64,000 bases of DNA from NCBI RefSeq assembly GCF_900205865.1, contig NZ_LT906662.1:1873411-1937410 (forward strand), written 5' to 3'. The position numbers and the translations under genes were made by a program. Source of the stretch: Thermoanaerobacterium sp. RBIITD. Lineage in GTDB: Bacteria > Bacillota > Thermoanaerobacteria > Thermoanaerobacterales > Thermoanaerobacteraceae. Under the pieces are notes generated by a model. The model was not told where the DNA came from and ran no database searches. It worked only from the letters and a program-made list of their open reading frames with translations. Of the stretch, positions 19,101-28,179 are shown one piece after another (the first letter of the stretch is position 1; each line of letters starts with the position of its first letter).

Positions 19101-21006
19101 ACAGATGGAGAAGAGTAGTTTCAATTCCTGATAGGTAGGCTAAAAACCTAAAAAAGAGTCTTTTTTAAGATTTTTAGATGCCAGTTTCAATTCCTGATAG
19201 GTAGGCTAAAAACAGAAAATGAGCTTATTGATGCGGGATATTTTATAGACGTTTCAATTCCTGATAGGTAGGCTAAAAACCGCCCTAACGTTTTACCCAC
19301 AGATGGAGAAGAGTAGTTTCAATTCCTGATAGGTAGGCTAAAAACCAAATTATACAAACCCAGAAGAAGGGTTTGAAGCGTAGTTTCAATTCCTGATAGG
19401 TAGGCTAAAAACAAGACGAGGAATAGGAATATTGTATAAATGATATGGGTTTCAATTCCTGATAGGTAGGCTAAAAACATTTCATCAACAGTTAGTTTAT
19501 TTCCCAACATTTTTGTTTCAATTCCTGATAGGTAGGCTAAAAACACATTTCATACAAGAACGTTAATTACCCTGAAATGTTGTTTCAATTCCTGATAGGT
19601 AGGCTAAAAACTACGAAATCCGTACGAAGGAACTACGAAGGAAACAAGTTTCAATTCCTGATAGGTAGGCTAAAAACATGAACCCTGCAAGATTAGAATT
19701 TTTTTTACAAGACGGTTTCAATTCCTGATAGGTAGGCTAAAAACTTGTATTATTAACATCTTGCTGCCCTATATTGTTTTGGTTTCAATTCCTGATAGGT
19801 AGGCTAAAAACTTTCAATTGCCACGGGCCGTCCTACGTCCCAAAAAAAGTTTCAATTCCTGATAGGTAGGCTAAAAACCTGGACAATTTACTATGTTGAG
19901 GAGAGATTTGATACGTTTCAATTCCTGATAGGTAGGCTAAAAACAAATATGACAGAACGTATCAATATAGAATAAATTTGTTTCAATTCCTGATAGGTAG
20001 GCTAAAAACTGCCTGATAGGGTCAGACTTGAACAAATTGATAAAGGTTTCAATTCCTGATAGGTAGGCTAAAAACCAAAGATGCTAAATAATCTTTTACA
20101 CGTTTGTAAAAGTTTCAATTCCTGATAGGTAGGCTAAAAACCTCTCTAAGCCTTGCATAGAGAGCCTTAAAACTTTGTTTCAATTCCTGATAGGTAGGCT
20201 AAAAACAGTAATAATAATTATGAAAAAAGCGAATCTATAAAGTTTCAATTCCTGATAGGTAGGCTAAAAACGGGATAGCAAAAAAGGATTGTATTAATGA
20301 AGGTATAGGTTTCAATTCCTGATAGGTAGGCTAAAAACGAAACACCTATTAAATTATACAAGTTCCATTTTACTAGTTTCAATTCCTGATAGGTAGGCTA
20401 AAAACATTCCTCTAATGAAACTTCTTTTTTTCTAATTCTATGTTTCAATTCCTGATAGGTAGGCTAAAAACTTTTAAAATGATATAAGGCTTATTTAAGC
20501 TTTATATAGTTTCAATTCCTGATAGGTAGGCTAAAAACATGATAGGATGCTCGATAGGCAGATTAGAGCGATTGTGTTTCAATTCCTGATAGGTAGGCTA
20601 AAAACAATAAAATATTTGGTGTTTTTCGTATGCTTTTAAAAGTTTCAATTCCTGATAGGTAGGCTAAAAACGTAGCATGTGCATGTGAACATGCCATCTG
20701 TTATCAGTTTCAATTCCTGATAGGTAGGCTAAAAACAAATAAATACTTATAATTTAGATTTATCTTTTTTGGAGTTTCAATTCCTGATAGGTAGGCTAAA
20801 AACCGTCATCAACTTTCATATTTCCACCCTCAAATACGTTAGTTTCAATTCCTGATAGGTAGGCTAAAAACGTTAAAGTATTGATATTAGTATTAATATC
20901 GTTAATTTGGTTTCAATTCCTGATAGGTAGGCTAAAAACTGACTTTCTCTAATCTTTTTGTCTTTAAAATAGTCTTGTTTCAATTCCTGATAGGTAGGCT
21001 AAAAAC
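16111..21006 (-). CRISPR. CRISPR array, about 74 repeats, type I-B-like repeat
   Basis: A 30-nt repeat beginning GTTTCAATTCC and ending GGCTAAAAAC on the plus strand occurs about 74 times, with about 73 spacers of 34-40 nt. Read on the minus strand the repeat ends in ATTGAAAC, the usual 5' handle of type I-B crRNAs, so I assign transcription leftward from a leader at the right end. The leftmost copy keeps only its last 25 nt, where the IS21 element ends. One internal variant has AGAAAC (16265-16270). Several spacers are duplicated (16811/17080; 19015-19115 and 19213-19314). No cas gene is seen in this window, so the array must rely on genes elsewhere or be inactive. Confidence 0.97.
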
Positions 21007-21136
21007 TCATTTAAAAGGCTTTACAAAAGCATTTAACTTTATACAAACTTCTGTTGCTTGTCAGTCTGTTTAACTTGATTATACCACAAAATATAGTAAA
21101 GTCGATAATTTTTTAAAAAATAAAATTATAAAAAAT
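21007..21136 (-). promoter_or_regulatory. CRISPR leader with promoter
   Basis: On the minus strand TCGACT (21100-21105), a 16-bp spacer and TATAAT (21078-21083) form a promoter pointing into the array, about 70 bp from the last repeat. The region is A+T-rich and non-coding. Position at the perfect-repeat end of the array supports it being the leader. Confidence 0.65.
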
Positions 21137-21180
21137 GTCGTCGCTCACCAACACTTTTTGCACTACTGGAGGTCGACGAC
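21137..21180. repeat. GTCGTCG...CGACGAC inverted motif next to CRISPR leader
   Basis: GTCGTCG (21137-21143) and CGACGAC (21174-21180) enclose 30 nt. I recall, without being able to check here, similar GTCGTCGACC-type motifs beside CRISPR leaders of other thermophiles. It stands out as GC-rich against an A+T-rich background. The sequence 21181-21300 shows nothing further. Confidence 0.45.
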
Positions 21181-21300
21181 AAAATTCATACATCTGGTGA
21201 CAGTTCATTTACTTTTTCAAGTTCTTACCTTGGTACGACATAATCTCCTATTAGGTTCCAAAAAAGAAAGCAAATAAACCATCTCTATGCTTCATTCTTT

Positions 21301-21651
21301 TTATTTTAAGAGTCTAGTTACTTCATCATCTCTACCCAGAAAATCATTTTTAATTACGTTATATCTTTCTTCATCAGATAAATTGCTGCTCATAAATTCT
21401 ATAAGCACTTCCTGAGGCCTTTTTCTCTTCATTTCAATCTCAGTCAAAATCAAGTTAAAATAATTTTGGATTGCAAAACGTCTTAATGTCATCGGGTTAT
21501 TTATTCTTACAAATATTTCAGTATTTTTCCCCCAATTCTTCATAACCGGCAAGTTCAAATAACTCCAACAATATACTGCCAAATATATCAAGTTTGGCCT
21601 CTTGCTATTGTTGGCAACAGCTATATAAGTAGAATATATATCTAGATTATG
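21301..21651 (-). pseudogene. Unrecognised protein, C-terminal fragment
   Basis: An open frame ending at 21301 (TTRLLK-type end, reading DEVTRLLK) includes NWGKNTEIFVRINNPMTLRRFAIQNYF and IEFMSSNLSDEERYNVIKNDFL. An ATG exists at 21591, but the same frame stays open further upstream (YSTYIAVANNSKRPNLIYLAVYCW), so the real gene probably began earlier and is truncated. I do not recognise the family. Its position just outside a CRISPR leader makes a decayed defence-related gene possible, but nothing in the sequence shows that. Confidence 0.35.
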
Positions 21652-22420
21652 ATGATGGATAATCTCTTAAAATATTGCGTCAGGATTGTTTTCTATTTTT
21701 GCCTATTATTACAGCTTCTGCTAAAGATTATCAAACCAGATTTTATATGGAACACATCTGTTTTAACATTGGCAAAGGGCTTATTGGTGATGATGAAGTA
21801 TGTATATCAACTTCCAACAGAAATTTTTTAAGAAGGATGGGTTCACTAAAATCTAAAGTATTTTTAGGAAATGACCGAGGTAGCAGGAGTATTAGCTTTA
21901 GTAAGGTTATCATCGAATATAGAAGAGTGGTCATGTACAGTTGGTCCACCCGTAGACAATACTGAAATCAAAATTATTAATTTACAAAAATATCAAGATA
22001 TATTTATTGGGGATATTGTGTGTAGAAGTCCATCTATCGCAGATTACTATTTAGATGAAAAAGGTGTTTAACCCATACATAAAGATTGTGGTTGGTTTAT
22101 GACAAATGATGTAGGGTACATTACTGATAACGGTTGTTTAAGGGTCTTAGGCCGAAAAAGTGATTTAATCAAAAAATCGTCATATGTAATATTTACATAT
22201 GATATTGAAAAAATATTAAATAATCAATGTTGCATAGATACTTGTGTTATTAAAAAATATTTATACAAATGATAAAGTTTATGCATTTATTGTTACTAAA
22301 GATAAATCAAATATTATTATTCAAGAATTAGAAGAATATTGGAAAGCAAATATGAAAAGTTATGAATTGCCAGATTACTACATTTTTATTGATAACAAAC
22401 CATTAACACCAATGTGATGA
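21640..22420 (+). pseudogene. Acyl-CoA synthetase / AMP-binding ligase remnant
   Basis: Pieces in several frames follow the order of an acyl-adenylate ligase. MTEVAGVLALVRLSSN and TVGPPVDNTEIKIINL (21871 onward) are the A5-like region. GDIVCRSPSIADYYLDEKG follows, then GWFMTNDVGYITDNGCLRVLGRKSDLIKKS, the A7/A8 hinge region, with SYVIFTYDIEKILNNQ after it. At least three frame changes separate these parts, and no start region survives. It is decayed beyond function. Original substrate is unknown. Confidence 0.65.
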
Positions 22421-22499
22421 TGATTAAATATTAAGAAGATTTATGCTAATGCCATTAAGGTTAATTAAATGTAATTTATCTAAAAGTATTCAACAATGC

Positions 22500-22670
22500 G
22501 GAATAAGCGCAATAGATATGTATAAAAATTATTACTACAGTTACAAGAAGATGGTTTTATTATCATAGATGATAAGAATATAGTATTTACAGAATTAGGG
22601 TCTTTTTGGGCTAATAATATTAGAGGCGAATTTGCAAATAATAATGAAATTACTTATATAGGATATGATT
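22500..22670 (+). pseudogene. Short remnant resembling a HemN/HemZ-type C-terminus
   Basis: The frame reads LQEDGFIIIDDKNIVFTELGSFWANNIRGEFANN. This resembles the C-terminal HemN_C region (winged helix with a TELG..W..NI pattern) of coproporphyrinogen dehydrogenase-like radical SAM proteins. Only about 55 residues are recognisable. Assignment is weak. Confidence 0.25.
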
Positions 22671-22848
22671 TAAAAGGCGCTGGCAAAATTGGGCGAGGTA
22701 ACTAAAGCGGTCGTAATACTGCCGCCGCGTAAGAAAGTAAAAGGTTAAGAAAATAAAGAGAAGGTGAAAAGATGATTAAAATAATAATTCCGGAGATGAG
22801 GGAAAAAATTGAACAGCACATTGAGAATCTTGGAGTATCTTTTAGAAA

Positions 22849-23160
22849 ATGTTGATAAAACCGAAAGAAATTAGATTAACGGATAATATGAAAGAAGATA
22901 ATCGAGATGACTATTTAGTAAAACGGATTAAAAATATCATAAAATTTGCTGTTATCATTATTCTTTTAATTGGTTTAATTCCAATGAATATATTTACTGA
23001 CCAAGGGGTAAAAGTTTATATTGATGGGCAGTTAATAAATTTTACCTAGTCTGCAGTTATTCAAAACAGCAGGACTATGGTTCATTATAGAGACATATTT
23101 GAAAAGCTCGGAGTTGCAGTAAATTATAGCAGTGAGGTCATATTCTCAGTGCGCAATAAG
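22849..23160 (+). pseudogene. Copper-amine-oxidase N-domain-like cell-wall protein, interrupted
   Basis: The frame has a membrane segment (IIKFAVIIILLIGLIPMNIF), then VKVYIDGQLINFT. An in-frame TAG follows at 23047, then SAVIQNSRTMVHYRDIFEKLGVAVNYSSE. This is the repeat called Cu_amine_oxidN1 in Firmicute surface proteins. The amber stop and loss of frame after 23160 make it a pseudogene. The following 23160-23600 carries only short broken frames. A 27-codon frame (22772-22855, MIKIIIPEMREKIEQHIENL) precedes it and might be a phage gene remnant. Confidence 0.55.
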
Positions 23161-23608
23161 AACTACGAGTTTCTCCGAAGTTTCTACAAATTGGTTTGGT
23201 ATAGGTAAAGATGGAAGTGTTAATATCATTACCAGATGGATATGAAGCTGTAAAGCAAATCATAGATAAAAGCAGGACAAAGTTATCTGCTATGTTTCTC
23301 GGTAGAAAAATACAATAAATCCAATTTTGGGTGATACTAATCAACTTGGAGGATTGGAACGATTACGGAAGGCCAGCTGCCTGACTTTAATTTGTGGGAT
23401 GTAATAAATAGAAATTTAAAAAATTAACTAAAGCTGTAATGTTTTAAAAATAACTTAAATTTGTGAAAATTATTAACGATAACGGGTATATAATTCTATT
23501 GAGGATATATCCGTTATTTTTATTTAGCTTTTTTCAATATATAACTTTTTTCACTTTTTAACATATTATATATGATGATTATATATATAAAGGAAGGTGG
23601 TATTTTAT

Positions 23609-24271
23609 ATGCTAATAGTTTTAGATCCCGGGCACGGAGGAAACGACAGCGGAGCTGTAGGCAATAATTTTCTTGAAAAGGACATAAACTTAAATATATC
23701 ACTTAAATTAAAAGATATTGTAAAATCCAAAAATATCAATGTTATCATGACAAGAGATAAAGATATCTCATTAGGGCTACAGGAAAGGTGTGATATAGCA
23801 AATAAAAATAAAGCAGACTATTTTATATCTATCCATTGCAATGGTTTTAAAGACACTTCTGCGAAAGGTACAGAGACATACTCATATCCCGGAAGTATCA
23901 TCGGGGCAAAATTGGCAGTATCTATACAAAGATCGATTGTTTCGATGTTAAATACAATTGATAGAGGTACGAAGACAGCAAATTTTTATGTGCTTCATCA
24001 TACAGATATGCCTGCAATATTAATTGAAACGGGATTTATAACACACTTTGAAGATGTAAATTTACTTGTAAATAAACCAAATCTTTTTGCTACAGCTATT
24101 TCAAATGGTATTTTTAATTTTCTTGGATTACAAGGAGTAAGTATTTCCGATGATATTGAAAAATTACATCAAGGTGGTTTAATAAATGATTACCATGATC
24201 CTGAAAGCTATGTAAAATGGAAGGACTTTGCATCAGTTATATTAAAATTAATAGGAGGTTATAAGAAATGA
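23609..24271 (+). CDS. N-acetylmuramoyl-L-alanine amidase (phage-type endolysin)
   Basis: A 220-residue Amidase_3 enzyme that cleaves the amide bond between muramic acid and the stem peptide. The start is the ATG at 23609, behind AGGAAGGTGG. Zinc ligands are visible in LDPGHGGNDSGAVG (His), the GNNFLEKDINLNI segment (Glu) and ISIHCNGF (His). The catalytic Glu is in PAILIETGFITH. The C-terminal tail (DDIEKLHQGGLINDYHDPESYVKWKDFASVI) resembles the short repeat region found in clostridial phage endolysins. There is no signal peptide, and it overlaps a holin gene by 4 nt, the classic lysis-cassette arrangement. The rest of the prophage is not visible. Confidence 0.88.
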   Translation: MLIVLDPGHGGNDSGAVGNNFLEKDINLNISLKLKDIVKSKNINVIMTRDKDISLGLQERCDIANKNKADYFISIHCNGFKDTSAKGTETYSYPGSIIGAKLAVSIQRSIVSMLNTIDRGTKTANFYVLHHTDMPAILIETGFITHFEDVNLLVNKPNLFATAISNGIFNFLGLQGVSISDDIEKLHQGGLINDYHDPESYVKWKDFASVILKLIGGYKK

Positions 24272-24603
24272 GAGACCTTATAATGACGATATTGACTGCC
24301 GGCGTACAACTTGTAATAATGGTTGCACTTGGATACTTTATAAATTTTTTATATGCAAAAATAGGAACTGAAAAGACAAAGAAGTATTTTGATATTGCAA
24401 AGATGCTTGTAAGAGGTGTAGAGCAGGAATTTGGATCTGGAAATGGAGCGGATAAAAAAGTAGAAGTTTTTAATTTATTAAAGAAAATAACAGGTAATAT
24501 GCTTTCTGACGAAGAAATAGATAAGTTAATTGAAGCGGCCGTTTTTGAAATGAACTATATTTTAAACTTAAAAGGAATACAAAGCATGAGCAAAAAAGTA
24601 TAA
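24268..24603 (+). CDS. Phage holin, LLH-like
   Basis: A 111-residue protein with one N-terminal membrane helix (IMTILTAGVQLVIMVALGYFI) followed by a charged amphipathic domain (VRGVEQEFGSGNGADKKVEVFNLLKKI). This matches the LLH phage holin type (Phage_holin_6_1). It has its own AGGAGGT (24252-24258) inside the amidase gene and overlaps that gene by ATGA. It would form the membrane lesion that releases the amidase. This pair is either a prophage relic or a domesticated lysis module. Confidence 0.8.
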   Translation: MRDLIMTILTAGVQLVIMVALGYFINFLYAKIGTEKTKKYFDIAKMLVRGVEQEFGSGNGADKKVEVFNLLKKITGNMLSDEEIDKLIEAAVFEMNYILNLKGIQSMSKKV

Positions 24604-24630
24604 CCGGTTGACGGTTATACTTTTTCGTAA
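24594..24630. terminator. Bidirectional terminator between holin and uraA
   Basis: AAAAAGTATAACC pairs with GGTTATACTTTTT around the loop GGTTGAC. The A-run and T-run on the two sides let it stop both convergent genes. Confidence 0.85.
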
Positions 24631-24689
24631 CATAAATACTAATCCATGTAGAGTACACATAAATGAACACTTCTCTAAGTTTTAATCTA

Positions 24690-25982
24690 TTAAACTTCAC
24701 TTACAATATTACTATTGCCTACATTTGCATTTTTTACCTTCTCATCTTTAGGTGTCGATTTTGTTAACTTCAAATTAGGTAATACAAGGTTTAGAAGTAT
24801 CCCTGCCAATGTTGCTGGTCCAACACCTTCGAATATGAAGTTACCGGAACCTATCTTAATTCCACCAACACCAAGTGTCAGAATTACTGATGCTATTATT
24901 AAGTTTCTGCTGTCTGAAAAATCTACTTTATTTTCTACCAATGTCCTTATACCAGCTGCAGCTATCATACCGAAGAGTATTATTGTTACACCGCCCATAA
25001 CAGGTTGAGGGATAACTTGTATTAAAGCACCGATTTTTTGTACAAAGCTTAAAAGTATTGCTATGACTGCAGCTCCTTCTATGACTCTTGAGCTGTAGAC
25101 TTTTGTCACAGCAAGAACACCAATATTTTCGCCATATGTTGTGCTTGGTGGTCCACCGAATAACGCCGCGATTGACGTTGCAAGACCATTTCCAAGCATG
25201 ACTCTATGGAAACCGGGGTCTTTTACTAAATCTTTATCCACGATATTCCCTATTACAAGCACATGGCCTAAATCCTCAATTATTGCAACGAATGCGAGTG
25301 GTGCTATTAACGTCACTGCACCCCATGCAAGGACAGGTGAATGACCTATCATAAATGAAAACTTGGGCAGTGCTATCCAAGATGCCTTAGCAACAGGCCC
25401 AAAATCTACAAGACCTCTTGCTATTGCAAATAGATATCCTCCTATAGTGCCGAGGAGGATTGGTATTACTTTAATAAAGCCTTTGCCGAACATGCTAAAA
25501 ATTATGACTAATGCCGCTGTAACAAGTGCTGTCGGTAAATCTTTTTGTGCTTCACCTATAGCTGTTGGTGCTAAGCTTAAACCTATTATCATAACGACTG
25601 GACCTACTACAACAGACGGTAATATCTTTTCGATCCAGTTAATTCCTGTAACGCTTATTATTGCAAAAACTGCTACATAAACAAGGCCAGCGGCAATCAT
25701 ACCTGTAAAAGCACCTCTTACACCGAATGCCTTTGTAGCTGCAATTATTGGTGCTATAAAGGCAAAAGATGAGCCAAGATAAGCTGGTATCTTTCCTTTT
25801 GTTATAAGATGAAATATCAATGTACCAAGTCCTGATGTAAATAATGTAACTGCAGGATCGAGTCCTGTCAGAAGCGGCACTAATATTGTTGCACCAAACA
25901 TCGCAAAAACGTGCTGAAATGACAGTGGAATTGATTGATTAATTGGTGGAACATCCTGAATACCATAAACTTTGTCTTTCAT
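24690..25982 (-). CDS. uraA: Uracil permease (NCS2 family)
   Basis: A 430-residue NCS2 nucleobase:cation symporter that imports uracil across the inner membrane. Hydrophobic segments fill most of the chain. Family features are the N-terminal QHVFAMFGATILVPLLTGLDP and PAYLGSSFAFIAP. AIIEDLGHVLVIGNIVDKDLVKDPGFHRVMLGNGLATSIAALFGGPPSTTYGENIGVLA carries the conserved Glu and NG/GG motifs of substrate-binding helices. The start ATG at 25982 follows AGGAGGTTATAAA. A PyrR-type attenuator lies in its leader, which supports uracil rather than xanthine as substrate. Confidence 0.92.
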   Translation of the reverse strand: MKDKVYGIQDVPPINQSIPLSFQHVFAMFGATILVPLLTGLDPAVTLFTSGLGTLIFHLITKGKIPAYLGSSFAFIAPIIAATKAFGVRGAFTGMIAAGLVYVAVFAIISVTGINWIEKILPSVVVGPVVMIIGLSLAPTAIGEAQKDLPTALVTAALVIIFSMFGKGFIKVIPILLGTIGGYLFAIARGLVDFGPVAKASWIALPKFSFMIGHSPVLAWGAVTLIAPLAFVAIIEDLGHVLVIGNIVDKDLVKDPGFHRVMLGNGLATSIAALFGGPPSTTYGENIGVLAVTKVYSSRVIEGAAVIAILLSFVQKIGALIQVIPQPVMGGVTIILFGMIAAAGIRTLVENKVDFSDSRNLIIASVILTLGVGGIKIGSGNFIFEGVGPATLAGILLNLVLPNLKLTKSTPKDEKVKNANVGNSNIVSEV

Positions 25983-26010
25983 TTTATAACCTCCTTTTAA
26001 TTTTCGGCAT

Positions 26011-26100
26011 AAAAAAACCCTCCAAAGGAGGATATAAAAATATTCCGCTCCTCCTTTTTAGCCTCGCTGGACTAAATTTAAAGGGTCTTATTAAACTACA
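26011..26100 (-). promoter_or_regulatory. PyrR-dependent attenuator of uraA
   Basis: On the minus strand the leader contains AGTCCAGCGAGGCT (26061-26074), which fits the PyrR-binding consensus ARUCCNGNGAGGYU. It is followed by an intrinsic terminator CCTCC/GGAGG with seven T residues (26011-26032), about 30 nt before the uraA start. PyrR bound to UMP is known to favour the terminator in pyrimidine genes of Bacillus and relatives. Confidence 0.88.
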
Positions 26101-26106
26101 AAGATT

Positions 26107-26209
26107 ATAACATATCTAAAAAACATTGTCTACATAATAATTTAAAATTTTAATCAAGTCTCTTTTTAAATCTTAATACTGCTAATGTTAATAGCATAAG
26201 ACCCATTGC
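26107..26209. repeat. Left copy of a 103-bp direct repeat flanking IS1634-type element
   Basis: Matches 28180-28282 at 102 of 103 positions (T for C at about 26167). It holds a copy of the 3' end of the ABC permease gene, including its stop. Its boundaries meet the IS ends exactly, so it is the target-site duplication. Confidence 0.92.
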
Positions 26210-28179
26210 CCTAGTTTTGCAGCAAATTTTTATGTAACGTAACCCGAAACCATTAATTTCACTGATGATTTCGGGTAAATTTATTTTAAAATTTTGTCAT
26301 TTTTATATGGATTTTTCTGGATTATTGTGTTATAATTAGTATTAAAGGGGGAGCGATGCTACTATGTATCTTAGAAAAGCTACAAATAAAAAAACTGGCC
26401 GTACATACTTATCTATTGTTCATAATTATTGGGATAAAAATACCAAAACCACAAGATCTGTAACCATTGAATCTCTTGGTTACCTTGATGAATTGGAAAA
26501 AAAGTATGAGAATCCTATTGAATTTTTTACTCACGAAGCGAAAAAGTTAGAGGAACAAAGATTATCTGAAAATGCTCATCTTACGTTTACTATTGCTAAA
26601 AATGAGTTGATACCTTCTAACTCTGTTAATCGTAAAAACTTTGGCTATGCAGCTTTTAGTAAAATTTATCATGAGCTTGAAATAGATAAATTTCTAAAAA
26701 ACAGACAACGTCACTCAAAAGAAGAATATGATGCTAATGCTATCATGAAACTTCTTGTATTCTCACGCTTATTGTATCCTGCTTCAAAGAAAAAGACTTA
26801 TGAGAATAAAGATATATTCTTTGAGAAATTTGATTTTTCTTTGGATGATGTTTATAGATGTCTTACTTTTTTCAACAAGCATAGTGAAGCTTTACAACTT
26901 TGGATTCATGAGCACATTAAATCTTTGTATGATCGTAATACAGATTTGGTTTACTATGATGTTACTAACTATTATTTTGAAATTGATGAGCAGGATGAAT
27001 TGCGTAAAAAAGGAGTTTCTAAAGAACACAGACCGGATCCGATTGTACAGATGGGATTATTTATGGATACCAATGGTATCCCCATTACATATAAGCTTTT
27101 TCCTGGTAATGTGCCTGATAAAACTACTTTGATTCCAGCTTTAAGCAGGATCCAACGAGAATATTCTTTAGGTAGAATAATTATTGTAGCAGATAGAGGA
27201 TTAACTACTGGTGATAATATCTGGTATATTCTATCAGCTAAGAACGGCTATGTATTAAGTTATTCTATTCGTAGTGCAGACAAAGATTTTCAGGATTATG
27301 TTCTTGATGAAAGCGGATATATTAATAAGGGTAATGGCTTTAAAATCAAATCAAGACTTTACCCTAGGGAAATTCAAGTAACTGCAACGAATGGCAAAAA
27401 AATAAAAAAGGTAGTAGATGAGAGACAAGTTATTTTCTATAGTCCTGAATATGCAGCTAAAGCCAAGATAGATCGTACTGCTTCAATAGCTAAAGCAATG
27501 GATATGATTAAAAATCCTGGGAAGTACAATAAATCTATATCATATGGTGCAGCTAAATATGTAAAGAATCTTGTTTTTGATGCTGATACAGGGGAAATAT
27601 CCGAGAGTGTGCGTCAGCATTTGGCTTTTGACGAAGAAAAATTACGTGAAGAAGAAAAATTTGATGGCTATTATGCTATAGTGACCAGTGAATACAAAGA
27701 GACGCCTGAAAAAATAATTGACATGTATCGTGGGCTTTGGAAGATAGAAGAATCCTTCAAAGTAACGAAAAGTGATTTTGAAAGTAGACCTGTCTATTTG
27801 TCGCTAAAAGAGCATATTGATGCTCACTTTTTGATATGCTTTATAGCACTTGTAATTGTAAGGATATTAGAATATAGATTGAAAGGCAAATATTCGGTAA
27901 CAGAAATACTTGAAAGTCTTGGTAAGGCATGCTGCAGTCATATCAAAGAGAATTATTATTTATTTGATTTTTGTAATAATGCTCTTGAAGATATTGGAAA
28001 AGAGTTAAACATTGATTTTAGAAAAAAAATTATGAGTCTTGGGGAAATAAAAAAATCTTTAGCACAGACAAAAAAGTTCTGATCTCACCATGAATCTTTG
28101 ACAAAAGCAAAAAGCCCAAAACCCTTTATTTTAAAGAGGTTATGGGCATTTTTTGTCCCTTTTTACTGCAAAAGTCAGG
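26210..28179 (+). mobile_element. Intact IS1634-type (IS4-group) insertion sequence
   Basis: A 1970-bp element with terminal inverted repeats CCTAGTTTTGCAG (26210) and CCTGACTTTTGCAG (inverted, ending 28179). It carries one long transposase gene and a terminator-like hairpin near its right end (28106-28155). It is flanked by a 103-bp direct repeat. IS1634 of Mycoplasma is known to make unusually long, variable target duplications, which fits. Confidence 0.92.
26364..28082 (+). CDS. IS1634-family transposase
   Basis: A 572-residue DDE transposase. N-terminal YLRKATNKKTGRTYLSIVHNYWD is followed by DLVYYDVTNYYFEID with the first Asp. IIIVADRGLTTGDN holds the second Asp (DRG), and FDGYYAIVTSEYKETPEKIIDMYRGLWKIEESFKVTKSDFESRPVYL is the YREK-like region with the catalytic Glu. 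The frame is complete with a start at 26364 behind AAAGGGGGAG. A second, inactivated copy lies at 58784-60500, about 85-90 percent identical by eye over the shared part. Confidence 0.92.
   Translation: MYLRKATNKKTGRTYLSIVHNYWDKNTKTTRSVTIESLGYLDELEKKYENPIEFFTHEAKKLEEQRLSENAHLTFTIAKNELIPSNSVNRKNFGYAAFSKIYHELEIDKFLKNRQRHSKEEYDANAIMKLLVFSRLLYPASKKKTYENKDIFFEKFDFSLDDVYRCLTFFNKHSEALQLWIHEHIKSLYDRNTDLVYYDVTNYYFEIDEQDELRKKGVSKEHRPDPIVQMGLFMDTNGIPITYKLFPGNVPDKTTLIPALSRIQREYSLGRIIIVADRGLTTGDNIWYILSAKNGYVLSYSIRSADKDFQDYVLDESGYINKGNGFKIKSRLYPREIQVTATNGKKIKKVVDERQVIFYSPEYAAKAKIDRTASIAKAMDMIKNPGKYNKSISYGAAKYVKNLVFDADTGEISESVRQHLAFDEEKLREEEKFDGYYAIVTSEYKETPEKIIDMYRGLWKIEESFKVTKSDFESRPVYLSLKEHIDAHFLICFIALVIVRILEYRLKGKYSVTEILESLGKACCSHIKENYYLFDFCNNALEDIGKELNIDFRKKIMSLGEIKKSLAQTKKF

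Noticed and set aside
16239-19546. Open frames reading repeated FQFLIGRLKT or FLAYLSGIET units
   Set aside because: They are translations of the CRISPR repeat and spacers; no ribosome sites and no protein logic.
24715-25680. Plus-strand open frames opposite the uracil permease
   Set aside because: They are antisense shadows of a well-supported membrane protein gene and lack ribosome sites.
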